DNA of 64,000 nt from Paracoccus pantotrophus. Lineage in GTDB: Bacteria > Pseudomonadota > Alphaproteobacteria > Rhodobacterales > Rhodobacteraceae. The notes under the pieces are model-generated. The model was not told the DNA's origin. It searched no databases and saw only the letters and a list, made by a program, of their open reading frames with translations. Made by a program: the position numbers and the translations under genes. Below, in pieces: positions 1 to 8,526 of the stretch. Each line of letters opens with the position of its first letter. The first letter of the stretch is position 1. Where the stretch lies: NCBI RefSeq assembly GCF_008824185.1, contig NZ_CP044425.1, positions 124,001 through 188,000 on the forward strand, given 5' to 3'.

Positions 1-153
1 CGTCGAGGATGGCCCGGAGGGTTTCGGCGAGCTGGCCGGCGGGGTTCACGCCGGACATCTTGCAGGTAGGGACGAGCGAAGCCAGCATGACCCCGTTCTT
101 GGCGCCGGCCTCGTTGCCGGCGAAGAGGGCATTCTTGCGGGTCGAGGTCATCA
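1..153 (-). pseudogene. IS66-family transposase, C-terminal fragment
   Basis: Read on the minus strand, the first 150 bases encode the C-terminal end of an IS66-type transposase (TnpC). The motif RKNALFAGNEAGAKN is followed by LVPTCKMSGVNP and an LRAIL ending, the usual tail of this family. The frame runs off the left edge of the window and has no N-terminal domain here, so only a remnant is visible. It is a different IS66 lineage from the piece at 2166-2400. Confidence 0.7.
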
Positions 154-419
154 TCCGTTCATTCTGCCCATGTCGGGCAGTTTGTTGAGGTGCATTACCG
201 CTGGCACGCGCTTTTCGGCCGACAGTTCCGAGCCGAGCGCGTCGAGCGACGCAAGCCTGGCCAGTTCGTCCATGTCGAGATGCTGCCTGGTGTATTCATG
301 GTCGTTGCCGCGTGGCTGCTCGACCCGACAGTTTGCACCGGCATGGATCTTGGGACATCGCGCGTGTCGCTCGGCGGTGACGACTGCCTTGCCAATCTCC
401 GGTGGCAGGACGCCGATGG

Positions 420-610
420 CGCCGCTGACGAGGCGCTCGGCGGTGAGCTGTGGAAGTGGTCGGCGTCGAGGCGGCGGGGGAAGTGGATCGCGCCGGGGCC
501 GGGCTCGGTCAGGCGCAGGCGGGCGTAGACGGGGTTCTTCACCGCGCCCACGCCGACGATGAAGAGCGGAACCTTGCCCTTGTTGGTGCGCGTCGGGCGC
601 CGGGGCCACA
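420..610 (-). pseudogene. Phage terminase large subunit (GpA-like), fragment
   Basis: One minus-strand frame reads KGKVPLFIVGVGAVKNPVYA, then ARLRLTEPGPGAIHFP, which resembles the nuclease-domain region of GpA-type terminase large subunits. It then shifts frame into QLTAERLV. The start, the ATPase domain and a continuous C-terminus are missing. The surrounding minus-strand sequence (about 166-420 and 650-890) has short protein-like stretches in changing frames that I cannot assign. This looks like a decayed prophage scrap between IS66 pieces. Confidence 0.55.
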
Positions 611-905
611 CGGGCAAGCCGTGCGTTTGTCCTTTGTGGCCGGATCGAGGTGAAGTCAGACGATACCTCCGCCGCCGGATTGTGTCCGGGGCCTCTTTGC
701 GGCAACGCGGTGGCGATAGCGCGAGGCGCGGAAGGTCGCGACCGGATCGATGGCCGCGCCGGCGCGCAGCCGTGCCATCTGCAGGATCGGCTCGACATCG
801 GTGCGGAAGGCCGCGCGCAGCGTCGCCGCCGCCATCAGCGCATCGTTTTCCGCCCGGAAGAGGGGGCAGGCGAGGTGCTGGATGACAGGGATTGATTTGC
901 GGCGT

Positions 906-928
906 CATGCGCATATATTATGCACATG
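906..928. promoter_or_regulatory. Palindromic operator candidate upstream of ccdA
   Basis: A 23-bp near-perfect palindrome ends 14 bases before the ccdA start. The arms are CATGCGCATA and TATGCACATG around a central TAT, with 9 of 10 positions paired. CcdA-type antitoxins repress their own operon by binding such inverted repeats, so this is the likely autoregulatory site. The AT-rich core may also form part of the promoter. Confidence 0.6.
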
Positions 929-942
929 CAGGAGGTAGCCCG

Positions 943-1179
943 ATGCAGACACAATCCGTTCCCAAAAAACCGACCAATCTGTCACTGGATCAGGGCTTGC
1001 TCAGCGAAGCCCGGTCCTTCGGAGTAAACCTGTCGCAGGCCGCAGAGGCCGGTTTGCGTCGCGCGGTCAGGGAAGCCAAAGCCGAGGCGTGGAAGCGTGA
1101 GAACGCCAAGGCGATTGAAGGGGTTAACCGTTGGGTCGAAGAGAACGGCCTGCCCCTTGAAAAATACCGGCTCTTCTGA
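943..1179 (+). CDS. ccdA: Antitoxin, CcdA family
   Basis: This encodes a 78-residue antitoxin that would bind and neutralise the CcdB toxin encoded next to it, and as a dimer repress the operon. The N-terminal part (about residues 8-45, containing PTNLSLDQGLLSEARSFGVN) has the ribbon-helix-helix pattern of CcdA DNA-binding domains. The C-terminal part ends with the typical toxin-binding segment around RWVEENGLPL. The ATG at 943 was chosen because GGAGG lies at 931-935, seven bases upstream. The stop overlaps the ccdB start by one base, as expected for translational coupling. Confidence 0.9.
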   Translation: MQTQSVPKKPTNLSLDQGLLSEARSFGVNLSQAAEAGLRRAVREAKAEAWKRENAKAIEGVNRWVEENGLPLEKYRLF

Positions 1180-1478
1180 TGGCGCGATATGACGTTTATG
1201 CCAGCCCGGATGGTTCGGGGTATCTTCTCGATGTGCAGACCGACCTTCTGGACAATCTGAGCACGCGCCTTGTGGTGCCGATGATGCCGGTGGGCGCTTC
1301 GCCGCCCGTGCTCAAGCAGCTGAACCCCATCTTTGACATACAGTCCGAGCGCTATGTGATGGTGACGCAGTTCATGGCCGCGGTTCCCGCTTCCATTCTG
1401 AAGACACTCGCAGGCAGCCTTGCACAGCACGATACCGAGATCACGGGCGCGCTGGACATGCTCCTGACCGGGGTGTGA
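1179..1478 (+). CDS. ccdB: Toxin, CcdB family
   Basis: This encodes a 99-residue CcdB-type toxin. In the family, CcdB poisons DNA gyrase and kills cells that lose the operon. Typical features are the start MARYDVYASPDGSGYLLDVQ, the LVVPMMP strand, and a C-terminal segment with the conserved Gly and terminal Val. The length matches E. coli CcdB (101 residues). It starts on the last base of the ccdA stop codon, so the two genes form one operon. No disruption is seen, so the module may still be active and may stabilise this replicon region. Confidence 0.9.
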   Translation: MARYDVYASPDGSGYLLDVQTDLLDNLSTRLVVPMMPVGASPPVLKQLNPIFDIQSERYVMVTQFMAAVPASILKTLAGSLAQHDTEITGALDMLLTGV

Positions 1479-1735
1479 CGCCCTCTCTTCTTCAGTTGCC
1501 CAATCCTTCCCGCTTCCCAAGCGTGGCGGCCCCGGTTTATGACTGGGGGCAAGGTCGACATCGCCACCAATTACGGTCTCGACAAGCAAGACCGGGATCA
1601 GCGCCTCAACTGGTTCGCATGCGAACCAGGACCATATCGAGAGCCTGATCCGAATGGTGTGTGAGAATCCGCGTAAAATCTCGAGCCACCACATGATGCG
1701 GGCTGCCGATGCACCGGCCCTGTTCTTCGCCGGCA
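1479..1735. other. Degenerate stretch, no gene recognised
   Basis: There is no convincing start, ribosome-binding site or family motif here. A plus-strand frame from about 1618 to 1800 is protein-like (it contains SHHMMRAADAPALFFAGIMA) but has no plausible start and no family I can name. It is probably the remains of another mobile-element or plasmid gene. Confidence 0.4.
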
Positions 1736-1942
1736 TCATGGCCTGGGACAAGGCCCGCAGGGACGAGGCCATCGGCTATCCGGTGAGCCATTGGGCGCAT
1801 AGTCCAACAGCACCGTGCCATTGGGGTCGCAGGCGGTCCTGGGATAGACGGGCGCTCCAGGACCGCCGGCAGCGTCGTGAAGGCCAAGGAAACTCCTGAG
1901 CCCGGCTTTCAGGATCGGAAAGGGCATGCCGAGGTAACGCAT
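1736..1942 (-). CDS. Hypothetical protein, probably truncated
   Basis: This 68-codon minus-strand frame begins MRYLGMPFPILKAGLRSFLG. Its ATG overlaps the stop codon of the preceding 78-residue gene (ATGA at 1941-1944 on the complement), which is the main reason to believe it. The second half becomes proline- and arginine-rich, suggesting that the original frame has been lost. No family is recognised. A small phage structural gene is a guess from the neighbouring phage scraps. Confidence 0.35.
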   Translation of the reverse strand: MRYLGMPFPILKAGLRSFLGLHDAAGGPGAPVYPRTACDPNGTVLLDYAPNGSPDSRWPRPCGPCPRP

Positions 1943-2178
1943 CAGCCGAACACCTCAAACACCAGGGTCGGTGCGAAATCCGAGGTCTTTTGTGCGCGGA
2001 TGGCATCCCCTGCCCCGATAGGCAGCACATCCCCCGGAAACAGGGCCAGGCCCCTGGTCTGCAAAGGCGCCGGGGTGAACGTCACCTCGACGGGCGCATC
2101 CCGGACCATCATCTTGCAGGCCATGCCTGGCATGAGGACAGGAACGAAAGTATCGGAAGTAATGAGAGCATCTGCCAT
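1942..2178 (-). CDS. Hypothetical small protein, possibly phage-derived
   Basis: This 78-residue protein starts MADALITSDTFVPVLMPGMA and is rich in beta-strand-like hydrophobic/charged alternation. There are no membrane segments and no motif I can name. The internal ATG at 2178 was chosen over the longer frame because the upstream extension is a low-complexity shadow of the IS66 fragment on the other strand. Its stop overlaps the next start, implying coupled translation. Its position among terminase and IS relics suggests a leftover phage gene pair. Confidence 0.4.
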   Translation of the reverse strand: MADALITSDTFVPVLMPGMACKMMVRDAPVEVTFTPAPLQTRGLALFPGDVLPIGAGDAIRAQKTSDFAPTLVFEVFG

Positions 2179-2400
2179 GCCGAACGCGGCATGCGCGCCA
2201 TCGCCCTCGGGCGGAAGAGCTACCTCTTCTTCGGCTCCGAGGCGGGCGGCAAAGCCGCCGCCATCGCCTGCACCCTGATCGAGACAGCCAAGCTCAACGC
2301 CGTCGATCCCCAAGCCTGGCTCGCAGATACCATCGCCCGCATCCCCGACTACAAGATCACCAAGGTCGATGATCTGCTGCCATGGCGTCGGAACGGATAG
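2166..2400 (+). pseudogene. IS66-family transposase, C-terminal fragment
   Basis: The plus-strand frame reads ALGRKSYLFFGSEAGGKAAA, then TLIETAKLNAVDPQAWLADT and ends DDLLPW. This is the canonical C-terminus of IS66 TnpC. Nothing N-terminal to it survives. It abuts the truncated siderophore receptor gene, so this element probably inserted into the receptor gene and then decayed. The matching accessory gene tnpA of an IS66 element is present far away at 47203-47487. Confidence 0.8.
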
Positions 2401-2402
2401 CG

Positions 2403-2576
2403 GTCAGCCCGCACGCTTACGATCTGGGCGCCAGCTACGAATGGGAAAACGGCGTGATCGGCCGGCTGAACATCAACAACGTGACGGACGAGGCCTATAT
2501 CTCGGCCGGCGGGCTGAACTCCAGCTATTATGGCGACGGACGAACCGTGCAGGCAAGCTTGACATGTAAATGGTGA
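2403..2576 (+). pseudogene. TonB-dependent siderophore receptor, C-terminal stub
   Basis: The last ~55 codons of an outer-membrane TonB-dependent receptor of the ferric-siderophore type survive. Typical terminal beta-strands are visible: YDLGASYEWENG, LNINNVTDEAYISAGG, and an ending VQASLTCKW with the expected terminal aromatic residue. Everything upstream has been replaced by the IS66 fragment. The fhuD/fhuB remnants directly downstream confirm that this was a siderophore-uptake locus. Confidence 0.8.
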
Positions 2577-2596
2577 CACTGTCCGGCAAGGGATTG

Positions 2597-3400
2597 ATGC
2601 GACGCGCCCTTCTGGCTGCCGGCCCGCGCGGCGCCGGGGCTGCGGCTGGCGGCGGTGGACTGGGCCCTGGCCGAGACGGCGATGGCGCTTGGCCAGGCGC
2701 CGGTCGCCCTGGCCGAGCTGATCGCCTTTCGCGCCGCCACCGTCGACCTGGGCCTGCGCGGGGCGCCCAATCTCGAGGCGCTGAGCCTTGTCGCGCCCGA
2801 GCTGATCCTGTCCTCGAGCCATTACAGCGCCATTGAGCCGCGGCTGGCGCATCGCGCCGGTCTTTACCCGTGCGCTTTACGTCGCGGGCGAGCCGGCCTT
2901 TCCCAAGGTGATGGCGCTGCTGGGGGAACTGGCCGCGCGGCTGGGCGATCCCGCTGCCGGGACGCGGACCCAGGCCGCCGCCGCCGCCGAGCTCGCCATG
3001 CTGGCCGGCCGCGCCGCGCCCCATGCCGGGCGCGCCTGCCTGCTGTTCGAACTGGGCGATGCCCGCCATATCCGCGTCTTCGGCACCGACAGCCTGTTCG
3101 GCGGCGCGCTGGAGGCGATGGGGATGCGCAATGCCTGGACCGGGCGCACCCGCTTTGCCTTTGCCGCGCCCATCCCGCTGGAGCGGCTGGCTGCGTTCCC
3201 CGAGGCCCGGCTGGTCGTCCTGGATCCGATCCCGGTGCAGGTCGAGCGCGCGCTGCGCTCGGTGGCGCTGTGGAACAGCCTGCCGCCGGTCAGGGCGGGG
3301 CGGGTGCATCGCCTGCCGGAACCGCGGCCCTTTGCCGGCATGCCCTCGGCGCTGCGCTTCGGCCACGAGCTAGTCGCCGCTCTGGAGGGCCGGGGGATGA
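2597..3400 (+). pseudogene. fhuD: Siderophore-binding protein (FhuD-like), frameshifted
   Basis: This corresponds to a periplasmic ferric-siderophore binding protein (FhuD/BtuF fold). Fragments lie in different frames. The early VDWALAETAMALGQAPVALA is typical of the first domain, and the later part from about 2870 carries VAGEPAFPKVMALLGELAAR and continues in one frame to the end. At least two frameshifts, near 2640 and 2850, separate them. No single frame can give a working protein. It sits between the receptor stub and fhuB, the usual order. Confidence 0.75.
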
Positions 3401-4250
3401 ACCGCATGACCCTTGCCGGGGGACGGGGCGGTGCTGGCCCTGTGGATGATTGCCGCGGTGGCGGCGCTGCCGCTGGCCGAATGGCCCGCCTTGCCCTGGC
3501 GGATTGACGAGATGTCGGTCGGGCAGATCCCCTGCTGGCCTATGGGCTGATGCCGCGCGGGATCCTGGCCTTGCTGGCCGGCGCGGCGCTGGGGCTGGCC
3601 GGGGCGCTGATGCAGGCGGTGCTGCGCAACCCGCTGGCCGATCCGACGACGCCGGGCACCGCCTCGGGCGCGCAGCTCGCCATCGTCGCGGCCACGATCC
3701 ATGCGCCGGGCTGGCTGGCCGGGGGCAACCTGCCGGTGGCGCTGGCGGGGGCGGGCGCGGCGACCTTCCTGATCATGGCGCTGGGGGCGCGGCGCGGCTT
3801 TGCCCCGGTGACGGTGACGTTCGCGGGGATGCTGGTGGGGCTGATGGCCTCGGCCCTGGCGACGGCGATGACCCGGACGCAGGGGCATTACCTCTTGTCG
3901 CGGGTGATGTGGAACGGCGGGGTGCTGGCGCAGGTGGACCGGTCGGGCAGCCGGAACATGGCGCTGGCGCTGCTGCCGGCGCTGGCCTCCGCGGCGGCGC
4001 TGGCCCGGCCGCTGATGGTGATGTCGCTGGGCCCCGAGGGCGCATGGGCTGGGCCTGCGGCTGGCGCCGCTGCGCCTTGCCACGCTGCTGCTGGCGGTGG
4101 CGCTGTCGGCCATGGTCTGGCCGAGATCGGGCTGGTGGGCTTTGTCGGCCTTGGCCGGGGCGCTGCTGGCCGGGGCGGGGGCGATCCTGCAGCGGCCGAC
4201 CGCGAACCCGATGACCGCGCCCGAGCCGAGCCACTCCGCGATCATTGGAC
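3397..4250 (+). pseudogene. fhuB: Siderophore ABC permease (FhuB-like), frameshifted and truncated
   Basis: This is the remnant of an inner-membrane iron-siderophore permease. The conserved first-half segment LAGALMQAVLRNPLADPTTP is present around 3600-3655. A second-half counterpart (GAILQRPTANPMTAPE) appears in another frame around 4185-4235, as expected for the duplicated FhuB architecture. Frames change near 3530 and 4046, much of the second half is absent, and the gene stops at the edge of IS3-like sequence near 4250. The ATPase gene is missing, so the uptake system is dead. Confidence 0.75.
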
Positions 4251-4448
4251 GGGCTCTGGGGTGATTGAAGCCGCTCTCTGGCTCTGCCGGTCGGTTTCGC
4301 TCTGGTTGACGCGCAGACCGCGGCGGGCGGCTGTCCGCCATGGGCGGCGCGAGGCCGCTCTGGTGGCTGCAGAAGGCGATCCACCTGCCGGCGCCGGCCC
4401 TGGCCTGCGCGCCGGTCTCCCAGGCGTGCGGGTAGGCGCATTCATGCA

Positions 4449-5482
4449 TCAGGGATCGCCGGAGGCGCTCGATGAAGACGGTGTCGAGGCAGCGCCCCTG
4501 CCATCCATCGAGATGCGGGTGCCGGCCCGTTTCAGCCGATCAACCCAAGCGCAGGACGTGAACTGCGAAGCTCGATCGGCGTTCATGATCTCGGGTGGGC
4601 CACAGTGGTGGACCGCCTCGTTCCGGGCCGCAACGCAGAAATCCGCCGCCGGCGTGTTCGAGATGCGCCAGGCCAGCAGCTTGCGGGGGAACCGGTCCAT
4701 GACGGCGACCGGGCAGAGGCAGCCCCGCCGCATCGGCAGATCGGCGATGCCGGCGCACCCGATCTGGTCGGGTTGCTCGACCCGCGGCCGCCCCCAGCGG
4801 ATAGGGATAGGTCTTGCGCCCCGGCGCGGGCCTGCTGGCAGCGGGTTTCCGGCGGATCGGCATCAAGCGCATGAGCCGCATCAGCCGCCGGCTGCGCGTG
4901 ACGTTCACGGCATGGCCTTCGTTGTGCAGGGGCCGGGTCATCTGCTGCACGCCGTCATCTGCTGCACGCCGTAGCAGGGCGTTTCCGGAAACTGCCGGTC
5001 GATCAGCCGCATAGGGGCGAGGTTCATCCCGGTCTCGTCCCTTGCTGCGCAACAGGACGCGGACCGCGGGATCGAGGACCGCGGGATCGACAGCAGGCGG
5101 CATGGCGCCCCGAGCGACAGCGCGGGACGGGAGCGTTCAATCATCGCGTTCGGGATCGGCCTTGAACCGGTGGCGGTTTCGATCCCTCGTCACTGGCCGG
5201 TCCAGGGCCTGGGCTTTCCGGACAGGAAGCGTTGGCGCCGGCCGGCTTCCCGATCCGGGCGTGCAGCGACCGCATCGTGGCCTCATCGATCTCGGCCTTC
5301 TTCCCGCCGCGTTCGAAGATGTCCGATGCCCCTTCGAGCAGCGCCTTCTTCCATTGATGGATCATCGTCGGGCGCACGCGGTATTCCGCGGCCAGCTCCG
5401 GCACGATGCGCCCGCCCTTCGCGGCCTCCGGCGCACCCGAGCCTTGAAGCCCGCGTCATGGTTCCTGCCTTTCGGCATCGTC
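4449..5482 (-). mobile_element. IS3-family element, decayed transposase orfA/orfB
   Basis: On the minus strand, orfA begins MPKGRNHDAGFKARV near 5482 and, after a frameshift, continues ELAAEYRVRPTMIHQWKKAL, a helix-turn-helix OrfA of the IS3 family. OrfB follows in pieces: NEGHAVNVTRSRRLMRLMRL near 4900, then the integrase-core segment VMDRFPRKLLAWRISNTPAA with PPEIMNADRASQFTS containing the second acidic position. Frames change several times, so no transposase can be made. I could not fix the terminal inverted repeats; the left end is probably close to 4250, where fhuB is cut. Confidence 0.75.
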
Positions 5483-5599
5483 CGATCCCCTCGTCCCTGG
5501 AGACCAGAAGACGGCGGATCGCAGCTTGCCTCACTGGCCGATTCTCGGCGGATAGCGCCTGTTTGGCTGCGTCACCTCCGCCCTTTGGCGGATGCTTTT

Positions 5600-6268
5600 T
5601 TATTTTGTCTGTGGGAGTCTGAGGATTTCCTCGTGTTTTTTGATGGCCTGGTCGATGTTGTCGAAGATTGTGAGGCTTGCGTTGTGCAGGACGGCGCCCA
5701 TGGTGCACATGTTGCGGATCATGGGCATGGAATGGCTGACGACGATGGCGGATGATCGGGCCATGCGCTCGGCGAAGACGCGCTGGGACTTGGCGCGGAA
5801 ATTGGCGTCGCCGACGCTGGTGACCTCGTCGACCAGATAGGTGTCGAAATGGATGCCCATCGAGGTGCCCATGGCCAGCCGCGAGCGCATGCCCGAGGAA
5901 TAGCTGCCGAAGGGCTGGTGGTAATGCTGGCCCAGCTCGGCGAAATCGGCGACGTAATCGACCAGCTCGTCGGTGTCCACGCCGTAGATGCGGGCCACGA
6001 AGCGCACGTTCTGCGCCCCGGTCAGATCGGGGTGGAAACTGCCCGAGAACCCCACCGGCCAGGAAATCGTGCCGTCCGACAGCACCCGGCCGGCCGTGGG
6101 CAGCACGGTGCCGGCGATGATGCGCAGGAGCGTCGACTTGCCGGCGCCGTTGCGGCCCAGAAGCGCCACCGAGGCCCCGGTCGGGAACTCGGCGTTCAGA
6201 TTGTCCGCCACCAGGGTCTCGCGGCCGTTGAGCCGGTAGATCTTGGTCAGGTTCTCGAGCCGGATCAT
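5600..6268 (-). CDS. kpsT: Capsule polysaccharide export ATP-binding protein (KpsT/CtrD-like)
   Basis: This encodes a 222-residue ABC ATPase that would power export of capsular polysaccharide across the inner membrane with KpsM. It has a Walker A motif (GRNGAGKST), an ABC signature (YSSGMRSRLAMG), Walker B-like residues (DTYLVDEVTSVGD) and a switch His in IVVSHSM, all in order. The variant signature and the D-loop with VGD are characteristic of the KpsT/Wzt group. It lies 4 bases downstream of kpsE on the same strand, with the permease gene transcribed divergently beyond kpsE. The frame is intact. Confidence 0.9.
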   Translation of the reverse strand: MIRLENLTKIYRLNGRETLVADNLNAEFPTGASVALLGRNGAGKSTLLRIIAGTVLPTAGRVLSDGTISWPVGFSGSFHPDLTGAQNVRFVARIYGVDTDELVDYVADFAELGQHYHQPFGSYSSGMRSRLAMGTSMGIHFDTYLVDEVTSVGDANFRAKSQRVFAERMARSSAIVVSHSMPMIRNMCTMGAVLHNASLTIFDNIDQAIKKHEEILRLPQTK

Positions 6269-6272
6269 GGCG

Positions 6273-8444
6273 CTAGCGGCGGTCGCGGACGCTGTAATAG
6301 ACCAGCACCAGGATCGACCAGCCGGCCAGCAGCATGCCGGTGATCATCGCCCAGAGCCAGGGCCGGTCCGGCTCGGTCGGGCTTTGCGCCACCTTGGGCT
6401 CGATATGGGCGGCCAGGTAGCGGGCCTGGCGCTGCGCCTCGGCCAGCGCCGTCTCATGGGCGATGCGGGCCGAGCGATAGGCGCCCTCGGCGAATTCGCG
6501 GTCCACGGCCAGCTTTTCGTATTCCGCCATCAGCTGGGCATAGCTTTCGCCGGCCGGGCCCTGGCCCTCGGCGCCGAACTTGGCGCGCTCGGCCTCGATC
6601 AGCCGGCGCAGCGCGTCGATCTTCTGCTGGGACTGGGTGACGCGGTGGTCGGTGGGCTGGGCATTGTCCAAAAGCAGGTCATGGGCGACCAGCGCCTCGG
6701 CCAGCTGCGCCTGCAGCCCGCTCAGCACCCCCATCTGCCCGGCGAGATCGGCCTCGGGATCGACGATCTGCGAGCGCATGCGGAAGGCGGTCATGGCCTG
6801 GCGGGTCTCGGTCAGCTCGGCGCGGGCCTTGTCGAGCTCGGCCTTGGCCAGGCGGGTGGCGTCGTCCTGGGCGATGGTCGAGAGCTGGTTGATCTTGTCC
6901 GAGCTTTCCTGGAACACCGCCGCGGCGATCTGCTGGGCGTCCTCGGGGGTGAAGGCGCTGACCTTGAGGGTGATCAGCTGGGTGGTGCTGTCGTAGAGCA
7001 CCTTGACCTGGCGCTGCCAGTAATCGGTCAGATCCTCGACATGGCCCTCGGGGTCGAAGGCGAAGACGAAGTCATGCGGCCAGGCGCGCGAGAAGCGGGC
7101 GCGCAGGTCGAGGCTGGCATCGATCCTTTCGACCATGTCCTGGCTGCGGATGTATTCGTAGAGGATGTCGGTATCCGAGGCGCTGCCGCCGGCGCCGGTC
7201 AGCGGCGCCAGCCCGCCCAGGAGATCGATCGAGGAGGTGGACTGTTCCTTGCGCACCGAGAAGCCGACGGTCGAGACATATTGGTCCTCGGCGCGCAGCC
7301 AGAGATAGCCGGCCCAGGCGAGGCTGGGCAGCACCACCAGCGCCAGGAAGGAGCCCAGGATCAGCCAGTGCCGGCGCCGGGGCTCGGCCATGCGGGCCGG
7401 CGGGCGCAGGGGCTGGGCCGGAGCGGGGGCGGGGGCCGGAGCGGGGGCCGGAGCGGGGGCCGGCGCGGGCGGCCGGGAGGCAGGGGGCGCGGCAGGCGGC
7501 ATGGGCCGGACCGGGATCGGCTGGCCTTGCGGGCGCAGCGCCGGCGGCCTGGCCTGGGCTTGCGGCTGGGGGCCGGCCTGGGATGGAGCCTGGGATGGGG
7601 CCCTGGATTGGGGCTGCGCCTGGGAGGCGGCCGGGGCCGGCTGGCGATCCTGCGCCGCCGGCCCGCCTTGCCCCGATGGCTGGCCCGATGGCTGGCCCGA
7701 TGGTTGGCCTTGTTGCGGGCCTTGTTGCGGGCCGGCCGGGGCGGCGGGCGGCTTCTGCGCCGCCTGGCCCGATCCTGGGCCCTGCTGCCGGCCGGCCGGG
7801 CCGGCGGGTTCCTGGGAAGGCCGGTCCTGGTCCATCGTCGCGCTCCGGGATTCGGGGGTATGGGATTCGGGGATCTGGGCTTGCGGGCCGGGTTTCGGGC
7901 CGGGTTGCGGGCCGGATGGCCGGGCGGGGCTGCCGCTCGGCGGCTTTCCGCCCGAGCCCCGCCGATCCTGCGGCCCATCCTGTTGCGGGCCTTGTTGCGG
8001 GCCGGCCGGGGCGGCGGGCGGCCGGCCCGGCCTGCTGCCTGCCGCCGGCCTTGGCGGCGGCTCTTGCGGCCGCGCCTGCGGCTGCGTCCCCGCCGCCGCG
8101 GCGTCGCCCGGCCCCTGGCCCCGCGATTGGGCCTGTGCCTGTGGCTGGGCCTGGGCCTGGATATGCGCCTGGATCCGTGCCTGGGCGCCCAGGCCCTGCT
8201 GGCCCTGGAAGGGGCGGGGGGCCGGGCCGGGCCGGGGCCGGGCGCCTGGGGCGGGCTGGGAGGCGGGCTGGATTGCAGGCTGGGATGCGGCCGGGGTTGC
8301 GGCCGGGGTTGTGGATTGCGATGCGGGTGCGGCCGGCCGGGGCGCGGCGGCCTCGACCGGCCGCGGGGCGGCGCCCGGCGCCCGGCTGGCCGGCTCGGCC
8401 GGCTGGCCGGCCTGGTCGCCGGCCGGTATGGAGGGGGTGGTCAC
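6273..8444 (-). CDS. kpsE: Capsule export inner-membrane/periplasmic protein (KpsE-like) with long disordered N-terminus
   Basis: This encodes a 723-residue protein of the polysaccharide co-polymerase (Wzz/KpsE) type that would link the ABC exporter to the outer membrane. Residues 1 to about 350 are an extreme Pro/Gln/Ala/Gly-rich segment with short repeats such as GQPSGQPSGQPSGQ and GPQQGPQQ. A transmembrane segment follows (WLILGSFLALVVLPSLAWAG). The periplasmic domain (with YVSTVGFSVRKEQSTS) then includes coiled-coil helices, and a second membrane segment lies near the end (MITGMLLAGWSILVLVYYS). Typical KpsE proteins are about 380 residues, so the N-terminal third is an add-on. The start is GTG at 8444; a later start inside the disordered segment cannot be excluded. 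Confidence 0.85.
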   Translation of the reverse strand: MTTPSIPAGDQAGQPAEPASRAPGAAPRPVEAAAPRPAAPASQSTTPAATPAASQPAIQPASQPAPGARPRPGPAPRPFQGQQGLGAQARIQAHIQAQAQPQAQAQSRGQGPGDAAAAGTQPQARPQEPPPRPAAGSRPGRPPAAPAGPQQGPQQDGPQDRRGSGGKPPSGSPARPSGPQPGPKPGPQAQIPESHTPESRSATMDQDRPSQEPAGPAGRQQGPGSGQAAQKPPAAPAGPQQGPQQGQPSGQPSGQPSGQGGPAAQDRQPAPAASQAQPQSRAPSQAPSQAGPQPQAQARPPALRPQGQPIPVRPMPPAAPPASRPPAPAPAPAPAPAPAPAPAQPLRPPARMAEPRRRHWLILGSFLALVVLPSLAWAGYLWLRAEDQYVSTVGFSVRKEQSTSSIDLLGGLAPLTGAGGSASDTDILYEYIRSQDMVERIDASLDLRARFSRAWPHDFVFAFDPEGHVEDLTDYWQRQVKVLYDSTTQLITLKVSAFTPEDAQQIAAAVFQESSDKINQLSTIAQDDATRLAKAELDKARAELTETRQAMTAFRMRSQIVDPEADLAGQMGVLSGLQAQLAEALVAHDLLLDNAQPTDHRVTQSQQKIDALRRLIEAERAKFGAEGQGPAGESYAQLMAEYEKLAVDREFAEGAYRSARIAHETALAEAQRQARYLAAHIEPKVAQSPTEPDRPWLWAMITGMLLAGWSILVLVYYSVRDRR

Positions 8445-8526
8445 GGGCAGCTGCGCTTTCGCTGGTTTACCTTTCGGCCGCAGTTGTTACATATTGCCGC
8501 CCGTCCAGGCCAGTGTTTGCGTTCAC

